From Symsagittifera roscoffensis (Eukaryota > Xenacoelomorpha > Acoela > Convolutidae): 60,000 nt of DNA. The notes under the pieces were generated by a model. It saw only the letters and a program-made list of their open reading frames with translations, did no database searches and was not told where the DNA came from. The stretch covers positions 42,394,988-42,454,987 of the forward strand of contig NC_087070.1 in assembly GCF_963678635.1 (NCBI RefSeq), written 5' to 3'. The translations under genes were made by a program, and so were the position numbers. Shown in pieces: positions 52,311 to 60,000 of this stretch (positions are counted from its first letter, which is position 1; each line of letters starts with the position of its first letter).

Positions 52311-52372
52311 CGTTGCTTCTTCTCAAGCGATCTCACGTGTCAACAAACTAAACAATTACTTTCACCAAACCA

Positions 52373-52440
52373 ACTCAAGAAATACTTTCCCAGTTAAGTT
52401 CAAGAAATACCTTCCCAGTTAAACTCAAGAAATATCCTCC
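52373..52440. repeat. 27-bp tandem repeat, three copies
   Basis: CTCAAGAAATACTTTCCCAG and variants occur three times in a row in the gap between the two coding units of the GC-rich retroelement. Confidence 0.8.
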
Positions 52441-52786
52441 TCTAGTACTGCTAGTGAAGAACCGATCGAGATCTCTGCTGGTTTGCTCAAGTAAGTGTAG
52501 TTTGAATGTCAATTTAATTTGCAAATCAATCTGAAAATAGAAATTATTTTTAGACTAAGATGTTTTTGCTCATGCCTAGCCTAAACCTCCCCCATTAATA
52601 TCTTTTCGACATTATCCTGACAACTCCATTAAAATGATTCAATTTAGATTTTAAAAAATATGCAGATTCATTTTATGTTTTAGCACCATTAATTCTTCAG
52701 ATTAATTGACATGCCAATTACATTAACATTTATCTACCTGACTCGTGCCCCCCTTAACCTAGCTTAAGAACCCTGTGCCTCCCAAT
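52441..52786. other. AT-rich gap between pol-macro and the giant ORF
   Basis: No coding potential. This drop to AT-rich sequence separates two GC-richer coding units. It could hold a splice acceptor or an internal promoter for the downstream ORF, but no specific motif is convincing. Confidence 0.4.
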
Positions 52787-53543
52787 TCAAGACTTCCATG
52801 TCCATTCAAAGCTCAGGCGATACTCAAATAGTACTTCTTGTGTAGGTGCACCATTATCTCCGTTTCTGCAAAGACCACATGTAGGATGGCGTATAATTCC
52901 TAAGGGTTCATCCTGCCCCTGTTTGGATCGTAAACCGGCATTGAGACCTCTCGTATCCCTCTTTCGACCATGAAGTCCCTCAACCTTATGTGCTCGGGGA
53001 ATATCGTGTTCCTCTCGTTGACCCTCGTCACCAAAAAACACAGATATTTACCAGGAACTTGTGAAACTGAAGGAGGAAGCGCAGCCATTACTCCTAACCC
53101 TGGCCTCTGCCTGAATAGAAACTCCACGTTCGGATATTCTTTTCTAAAGTCTGCTTCCAGCCTCGTGTTGAAGCTCATGTCCGCTGTTATGCAGATTGAA
53201 CTCGTGCTATCTGTCAAAATGAAGTCGCTGTCTTTGACCAGGATGTTCTCTGAATATTCATTCAGTATTTCGTTTTTTTTTTCTTGAAATGTCTTCCTAT
53301 GGTAGGCTCAGCTTCATCTTGATCCAGTTCCAACCCGTTAGTCTCTCTTATTTTTATGAGCTTCTTTATCATCAAATTTTCGTTGTGGGTAATTCCTACC
53401 CCCACTCCCCGGACAAAAATATTTATCGACGTCCCCGTCGATGGTGCTGGGTTCAAGTTATCCGGTGTTATTTCTAGCGGCCAGTCTGTGGCTGTCCAAC
53501 CAAATAGTGGATTTCCTGTCTTCACATGTTTCATTGCTGACAC
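52787..53543 (-). pseudogene. Macro-like domain at the C terminus of Pol
   Basis: After an acidic linker, NIFVRGVGVGITHNENLMIK and a short helix lead to TDSTSSICITADMSFNTRL, a short FRKEYPNVEFLF helix, a GLGVMAALPP turn, KYLCFLVTRVNE, then LRDFMVERGIREVSMPVYDP with NRG. This alternation, with an ITADMSF start, a LVT strand and a SMPxxxxxRG loop, is that of macro (ADP-ribose-binding) domains, including those reported at the ends of some Ty3-like Pol proteins. The frameshift at 53273-53282 falls exactly in a run of ten T, and another near 52910 breaks the last strand. Activity cannot be judged from the sequence. Confidence 0.65.
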
Positions 53544-54218
53544 GTCGACTTAGTGGATGTTTTGCGCCTCCCTTTCGTCAGTCTCAAGAGTATGCATCCA
53601 TTGCAGTAACCTCAGGTTTGTATATCCCTTCTTTCTATCTCGCTTGGTTCCAGGTCTACTTCTCATTCCGTTACTGAGCAGTCTTCTTGCAAGGAAGGCT
53701 CGGGCTGTCGTTGATGATCTGCCACTCTTAATCGGCTACCAGCTCGCCCACGTTCACCAACTCCTCGCTTATCTCATCTGGTTGTGCTTTGTCAATCAAG
53801 AAGTCGTCACCATAACTGTTGTATCTCATGCCTGTCCGTTTGCGATCGTCTTTCCTCGTCCCTGTGGTCATCGGCTGGACTGGTTCTGTTCATTTTGTCA
53901 CTTCATTCTGCTCCGGGTCATTCCAATCTTCCTCCGCGAAAGATCTTTCATCCGAATCCAACTCTATCTTCTCGTTGTCATCCATGCTCAGGTCCTCGTT
54001 GCCGTCATTCTTCTCTCTGGAGCCTTTCTCGTTCACCTCACATGCTGGTTCTACCAGTAGGTACTCTAGTCCCTCCATGTTCTGTGGTATACACCAGTCT
54101 TCCGGAGACGGGACGTGAAGTTTCAGATTTTCGTAGTGCGCTCTGTTATCATAAACGGTCCTCTCCTATTCTTCAGTAACTTCTTAGTCCCTTTTGAGGG
54201 TATGACATTCTGGAACAT
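53544..54218 (-). pseudogene. Acidic linker between integrase and macro domain
   Basis: Translation in changing frames gives Asp/Glu-rich text (for example SMDDNEKIELDSDERSFAEE near 53950). Its composition and position fit a flexible linker downstream of the integrase C-terminal domain. Multiple frameshifts prevent a continuous reading. Confidence 0.5.
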
Positions 54219-55270
54219 CTAGACGTATTGTCCCACAGCATACGGTTTTGCCTGAAGTGTTTTTTCATCGTACTTCTTCCGCTGTCTCATTTGAGCCTGC
54301 GTCGTGTTCCTTCTACAGAGCTCGTTCAATTTTTGTTGTCTCCTGACCGCTTGCTTCACGTACGCCAGCGGCGACGTCTTCTTCCCTGAATATTCCTGAT
54401 AGAAGAAGGTCAGGGGCATTGCTCTCTCCCTGCCAGTCAACATCATGAAAGGATTGATCCCTGTTGTTGAGTGCTGCGTCAATTGTGGCAGATGTTTGTC
54501 CCAGTCTGTCATGTATCTCGAGCAATATACCCTGAGCATTTTCACCAAAGTTTTGTTCTGCCTCTCCACTAATCCGTTTCTTTGATGATGGTAGGTTTGT
54601 TGAGTACGCTTGAGCAATATGGGATCTCCTCATGAGTTCTTTTGTCAGATCCCCCACGAAGGCTTTCCCATTGTCTGACTGGATTGTCATCGGACAACCA
54701 TATCGTGATATCCAGTGCGTTATCAAAAGATAACAAGTCTCTTCCGCTGAGGCCGTCTGACATGGTACCGCTTCTGCCAATTTTGTGAAGTGGTCTATAA
54801 TTATCAGTATCTGATTGCATCCCGAGTCGGTCAAGCAGATCTTCTGATGGTCTATCTGCACGATCTCGTTAAACTCCGAGCTTTCCACGGACTTAAGTGG
54901 GAATTTCATTTTTCTAGTGTCCTTTAATTGCAAACACGACAAACATGCGTTCATCCACCTTTCGCAAGCTTTTCTCAACCCTGGCCAATCAAACCTGTGT
55001 AGTATTCTTTGCTGCACCTTGTCTATCCACTGATGTCCCATTTGGTCGTGTGATCTGAACAACACTTCTGTCTGGTAATATGATGAGAATATGCTTGTGT
55101 AGTATCTTCTCCTCATCTTTCCTCCTACAGAGTACCACACCATCAGCTGTGTGATAGATTAAGTCCCTTCTTTCCTTGTAGAATTGGCTCAAGATCTTGT
55201 AACTATCCTTCTCCCAGTCACCTGTCTCCTTGTCTACCGTCTGGATCCATTTGGAAAGGTTGCTCGTCAT
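54219..55270 (-). pseudogene. Integrase of the GC-rich retroelement
   Basis: Zinc-binding HHCC is visible (RSHDQMGHQWIDKV, then CLSCLQLK), followed by the catalytic core: QIDHQKICLTDSG (first Asp), IQSDNGKAFVG (second Asp) and NGLVERQNKTLVKML (Glu, in a second frame after a shift near 54600). DDE residues are all present, but the frame is broken inside the core. It ends in a basic QMRQRKKYDEKTLQAKPYAVG region. Protease-RT-RNaseH-IN order shows a Ty3-type Pol. Confidence 0.9.
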
Positions 55271-55677
55271 CTTGTCATTCTTCTGGAATCATATCAGATC
55301 CGATAGTCTGTACCTCGCTTTGACATGTTCCTTCAATACCATCATTTGACCATTCAGTTCTCCTGGACTGTGGATGTCACCTTTTAGCTTAACGCTAACT
55401 ATCCTTCTCAAAATCATCATCCGGTTCCAGGTTTGTCCTGACGTTTGAGTTGCACGATAGCTGCCCGAAAGGTTATCTTGAGACCGCTATCTTCTCAAGC
55501 TCTTCTCCTCCGTACGCTTCCTGTTGCTCTAGGTTGTAAGTTCCTGCGGAAGAGTATGTCCGCACATTTTCTTTGTCGTCAGATTGCCTTATTGTTGAGT
55601 TCTCGCCTTGATCCGCTTCCCCTCTTTTCAATATGTTGACTACCGGTTTGTCTTTATCATTGTTTCGGACTACTGGT
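55271..55677 (-). pseudogene. RNase H to integrase linker, heavily broken
   Basis: Fragments in three frames with many stops (for example GDIHSPGELNGQMMVLKEHV near 55340). No domain is recognised. It connects the two neighbouring Pol parts. Confidence 0.5.
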
Positions 55678-57260
55678 TTATTGTCGGTTAGTTTCTGGAG
55701 TTAGTCTCCTCAGATCTTCTTCTATCGTCACCCTTCTTGTCTCCACTTCATCGAGGTCAAAGCTTTTTGATTTTAATGTTTTCCTCACTATCTTCGACTT
55801 GAGCATCATTTCCATTGGCCTTCCTGTTTTCGTCTTGAGAATTTCTTTCGTCTCATGTTCTGCTGGTAGCTCGGGATGGTCATCTATTGGTTTCCCTGAC
55901 TTGTCAAGCCACCTCATGAGTGGGAGACTGTCATACGTCTCCTTGTCCATAAATGATCAACCATCTTCGATTTCCGGCCTGTCGGCCTCTCTTTGCTCCT
56001 GTCTCTCGTAAAACTCCGCCTTTTTGCTCAATTTGTCGGCATTTTGAAGTTTTTACCTTGTTTTTACCTTGTTTGATGTAGCTCTGGTCCAGTGCGTACG
56101 TTTTTAACCAACTGAGTGCTCAGTTGTCGACTCGCAGCTTGATTGGCTCGCTACCCAGGTATGCCCTATTTTTTTCTACAAAGGTGACTACCGCGAACAT
56201 TTCTGCTTTGGGTGCTCCGTACTTCATATCTGTATCACACAAGACTTTGTTCCTGTAAGCTATCGGTCTCAAGACTGTCTTTCCGTTCCATTCCTGTTCT
56301 TGGTGGAGTATTCCAGAGATCGCTACCACCTAGGCATCCATGTCCAGCATGTACATTCGCTTTTCCGTGGGCATCCCCAGCACTGGTGCTTCGCACAACT
56401 CCGTTCTCTTTCTTTGAAATGACTCTTTCTGCTGCGTTTTTCCACGTGAATTTCTTACCCTTGTGCCTCATGAGTTGTTGCATTGGATATACTTTGTCTG
56501 CATAGCCCTTGATGAACTCCCTGTAGTAGTTTGAGAAACCTAAGAAGCTCATCAACTGGTGTTCTGTTTTTTTTTTGCCATTTCCAAGTCAGTATTACCT
56601 CTACCGCATCTGGGTCTGGTCTAATACCATGTTTGTCCACCATTCGTCCCAGGTATTTGATCGAGTCCTTGAGAATCTCATACTTCGATGGCTTGAATTT
56701 CAGTCCTGTCCTATTCATACAAGCAAACATCTCGTCCAGTCGTTCAATGGGGTAATCCAGTGTAGGTGTTGCAATCACCACGTCATCTAAGTAGCACATT
56801 ACTATATTGCTTTATTTTTTCCTTACGTTTGTCAGCGCTTGTGTCATCAGTCGCTGGAAGGTGGCTGTCGCATTGCATAGGCCAAAGGTCATCCTCTTCC
56901 ATTGAAACAATCCCAGTTCACTTGCAAAACCCGTCTTGTACCTGTCTTGCTTCCTCAGTGGTACCTGCCAAATGGCAGACCCTAGATAAAGAAATGTGAA
57001 AAATTTTGCGTCACGTAATTTTGAGAGACTTTCATCTATCCTAGCTATGGGATAGGCATCCTTCACCGTGACGGAGTTCGATATCGAAAGTCACAAGAAA
57101 ACTTAAGTTGGTCTCCTTTCTTTTTAGCCATCACTACTCCACACGCCCACTGTGACTTGGATGGTTCTATCATGTCATACTCTAGAAGGGTCTCTATCTC
57201 TTTTCTACAAGCCTTCGATTTTTTTGGGGTCATGCGCTTCCCCCCCCCCATATGCGGCAC
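55678..57260 (-). pseudogene. Reverse transcriptase and RNase H of the GC-rich retroelement
   Basis: RT begins near 57260 (ETLLEYDMIEPSKSQWACGVV), has DAYPIARIDESLSKLRDAKFF, then motif A as FTFLYLGSAIWQ, FGLCNATATFQRLM (motif B), and CYLDDVVIAT (motif C). Motif A has Tyr where the catalytic Asp is expected (TAT for GAT), so this copy is inactive. RNase H follows (KVLCDTDMKYGAPKAEMFAV, KLRVDN at 56120-56329). About 75 bp of the RNase H end is missing near 56060, where a direct repeat ACAAGGTAAAA occurs twice. A Lys/Asp-rich tail runs to 55678. One-base shifts occur near 57080, 56805, 56560 and 56330. Confidence 0.9.
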
Positions 57261-57900
57261 CGCCGATTCTTCTAGCTCTATTTCATGTTCAACAAAGTAT
57301 CAGCATCCAATGTCTGCCTTATGTCTCGAAAAAACATCCTGATTCCTAATTCGAACGTCCTAGATAGCTTCGAGCTGTTCAACTGTTACCTTCCCCCTTA
57401 AATGTTCAATCTCTGGTAATACTGGTTTATCCTTTTCCAATTCCTCTAGCGTAGGTCTTTCTGGAAAATTCGAACAGCTCGACAGTCAATTGTCTGTCTC
57501 TGACTTAAATGACTTCACAAGACCTGATGAACATTTTGTTTTCTTCAATTGTCTCAAGATACAAATTTTATCCCTGTGATTCGGGCAATCAAGAACTTCA
57601 TTTTCTTTCACATTTTCCATCATTTCATATCTAGTTTTCACGGCCCGTGCGTATCCTAGCTTCCTCTCCCTCTGGATTGTGATTGGTATGTCAAGAGTAT
57701 TCAACAAGACACTGTCGCAGAGGCCACTCTTGGTTATCGAGAAGGATCTTCCTAAAATAGCAGCACTTTGACTGTGTGGATTGGGTACCATAAATACTTT
57801 TTTTGTTGTCGCTTAGTTCATTATAGTTTTTCATCCGTAAACTTACTATTGCCGCCTCATTCCTTTTCAGCCTTACCCTCCTTCTCAAAAAAACTGGAGC
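57261..57900 (-). pseudogene. Pol protease-RT connector
   Basis: Frames at 57486-57791 and 57691-57888 give VPNPHSQSAAILGRSFSITK, a beta-rich and Arg/Lys-rich region as usually found between protease and RT. A ten-C run at 57240-57249 lies at its 3' border. Confidence 0.6.
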
Positions 57901-58472
57901 TTAATTTTCATTCGCCATTTTCAAATTAACCGGTTTAATTACGTACTTCCTTTCCGGGTTTCGAATCCTGAACACCGCATTGTTAAGATCAATTGTTACA
58001 TCAAAACTCCTGATGAAATCTCTGCCTAAAATGAATTGGTCAGACTCATCTAGATTCTCCACCACCAGAAAATTCATCCACAAGTTGCGTTCTCCCAGAT
58101 TTAGTGATATTATTGGTGTCCTACCTATAATCCGAGGCGCCCCCTTGTTTGCTGCTGACAGTCGTATTCTTGAGTCAATCAAGTCATATTTGTCGAAACC
58201 TATTCTTCTCCAAATTTCAATTAGTGTTACACTCAAGATGGCTCCCGAGTCCACCAACCCACGCAGTTGTGTCTTCTTTCCGCTTATATCCAATACATGT
58301 GCAGAAACGTATGCTTCTGTTCCCAAATGCGTGGCATCCTCTTCCAGCATAGCACAGTGCCAATGGATCTCACTTTTAGTGCCTCTCTACCAACATAGAT
58401 TTGCCCGGCTAGATCCTCATCACATCTTATCAGCGTTTTTGTGTAGATGTTTACACCATCTATATTCACCAT
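57901..58472 (-). pseudogene. Aspartic protease of the GC-rich retroelement
   Basis: VNIYTKTLIRCDEDLAGQIY (58284-58472) leads after a frameshift near 58355 into QLRGLVDSGAILSV, the retropepsin active site DSGA, then GRTPIISLNLGERNLWMNFL and QFILGRDFIRSFDVTID, the ILG block. The domain is otherwise complete to the TAA near 57901. Confidence 0.85.
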
Positions 58473-59282
58473 GACCTCATGTGGTCCATAGGCTTCCGTT
58501 TAGCTGATCTCTATGCGAACTGATTTACTACCACCTATCGATAGTAAGGCCCTTGAAGCTCTAGAAGGAGTTTGCGGGCTTATCCGCGTACACATCAATG
58601 AGCATTTTTGTCTAATCATTCGGTTCACTCAGGCTTCTTGTTACTTTGTGCAGCCCACTGTGATTATTGGCATGATTCTTGCCCCAATTTTCGTGATGCC
58701 ATATGGTTTTCCTGTCACCACTTTCAAGGTGTTGCACTTGCCCCTGCTCATCGAGTTCTCTCCGGTCTTTGGTTCTGGTCTTGTCATACAGAGCGTTTCT
58801 TTTAATCTCTGTTTTTCTATTTTCTGTTTCAGCTGTTGTTCGGTTTCTTTGGTCGCCAAGTCTTGCTTCACTTTGTTGATCGCCTCTGCAGCTGCTCACT
58901 CGTATTTTATCTCTAGAGAATTTCTCTTCTCGGCCCCCGTGGCATTTTTGTTTTGTGTCACGGCCTTTACTGTCTTTGTTGATAAATCACCACTCGCTGA
59001 TTCTTTGTTGTTCAAATTGTTTTCAGCTTGTTTGTTCCTAGTACTTTACACTGCGGCCAGTGCTAATTTGTGTTTCGGGTGATTCTGATTTTTCACTGCC
59101 TCCCAGAATAAAGGACAGTCCATACTGAAATGACCTTCATGATTGCAGAAAACACGGCTCGCGCCTATCTTGATGATCAAGCCACTGTAAAACTCTTGTT
59201 CCTCCGTTTGATTTGTGTCCTCTTCCTCCGGTGCGTATCCCAAGCTCTTCATGCCCTGCTTCTCTGTCGTGCAATCCGCCAT
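58473..59282 (-). pseudogene. Gag C terminus: coil and damaged zinc knuckle
   Basis: A CCHC-type knuckle reads RVFCNHEGHFSMDC (near 59140-59190). The first Cys is Arg, so zinc binding would be lost. It is followed by a charged helical region (TEQQLKQKIEKQRLKE, 58700-58850) before the protease. Frames shift several times. Confidence 0.65.
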
Positions 59283-60000
59283 CTACAATTTGCGCAAGAC
59301 CTACGTTTGTCCATGTCGTCTCTAGGCTTGTACCATGACTACCTTTGTGACTGACTCCCCCCTTGCAAGTTCCTTCCTTCTGAGTATGAGCACTTTTTTG
59401 GTTTCATTAACATGTACTCTTTTTTGTCTCATCTTTTCTGGGGTCGATGCATTATCCTTTGATAGGGGTATAGTACGTTGCCAGCATCGTTCTCAAGTCG
59501 TCACTTCTCAGCCCGTCAATGAACTTTGAAGCGATGCTGAAGTTTCTTCTGCTCGTCGATTCTTCCGGGTCGCTTCTTCTTCTCAAGATCATCCAGGAAT
59601 CGACCGATTGACTCATCTTCCCTTTGTATCCTTTTTTCAAATCTCATCATCGCTTGATGGCCCTTCATCCCTGACCCGAATCGGTTGAACAGTATCTCGA
59701 AGATATTTTCCGCTTGATCACGCTCCTCCTCTTTCTTTGCTACCACGCATTTTAGTGCGGTGCCTTTTGAATTGCTTAGTATTGCCGTGCAGGCCTGCCT
59801 TTCATCATTCAAGTTATCTTGTTCTAGATGCAGTCTCATTACCTCAACTCATGTATCAATGCAACCATTTGAATCGTCCTTGAATTCCGTAGGTTTTTGA
59901 AGTTTTTCCGGGATTTGTCACTACCTCTGTCACTTGAGTCTGTGTTCCTCGTTGCGAATGCTTCAAGCGTCCTGTTGATCCTTTCCCAGGTAATGGCCCG
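59283..60000 (-). pseudogene. Gag capsid-like region, cut by window edge
   Basis: From the right edge: ITWERINRTLEAFATRN, then MRLHLEQDNLNDERQACTAI, IFEILFNRFGSGMKGHQAMM, REDESIGRFLDDLEKK and SKFIDGLRSDDLRTMLATYY. This is the helical Gag of Ty3-like elements. Frameshifts lie near 59840 and 59585. The N terminus and 5' LTR are outside the window. Confidence 0.8.

Overview
The window looks like AT-rich nuclear DNA from an animal. It holds three spliced genes with GT-AG introns, all on the minus strand (about 10.7-37.5 kb), set among retrotransposons. The host proteins are divergent, so I cannot name a phylum. An AG splice acceptor sits 0, 6 or 8 nt before each start codon, and the three genes run head to tail with 570-660 bp gaps. 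This would fit a spliced-leader trans-splicing lineage, but no transcript evidence is visible.

Layout. 1-5.9 kb: a decayed Ty3-like LTR retrotransposon on the minus strand (reverse transcriptase, protease, Gag, and an unusual extra ORF in front of Gag); its 3' end lies outside the window. 5.9-9.8 kb: leader or LTR-like DNA, palindromes, minisatellites and a SINE. 10.7-21.6 kb: a four-exon gene for an unrecognised secreted, probably GPI-anchored protein; its introns carry a tRNA-derived SINE, a G-rich minisatellite, a 428-bp inverted-repeat element with nearly identical ends, and degenerate tandem arrays. 22.3-28.9 kb: QTRT2, the accessory subunit of tRNA-guanine (queuine) transglycosylase, three exons. 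29.5-37.5 kb: RIOX1/NO66, a JmjC ribosomal oxygenase, six exons, with a plus-strand LINE fragment in its last intron.

37.6-40.6 kb: a plus-strand LINE fragment carrying an internal tandem duplication (762-bp period) and an 880-bp terminal-inverted-repeat insertion with a 3-bp target duplication. 40.8-46.3 kb: a minus-strand LINE of another family (PHD-like ORF1, endonuclease, reverse transcriptase), itself carrying a 1,627-bp tandem duplication of its RT. The two LINEs meet tail to tail.

46.4-60 kb: a GC-richer LTR retroelement on the minus strand, cut by the right edge. Its order is Gag, protease, RT, RNase H, integrase, an acidic linker and a macro-like (ADP-ribose-binding type) domain, followed by a second coding unit of about 1,790 codons that I do not recognise, then a candidate 3' LTR. 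All its ORFs carry stops and frameshifts. This macro-domain plus giant-ORF arrangement is the most unusual content of the window.

All splice models were built by eye. In each gene every intron phase matches and the total length is a multiple of three (RIOX1 1,530 nt, QTRT2 1,503 nt, the unknown gene 876 nt). Family assignments come from remembered family features, not searches.
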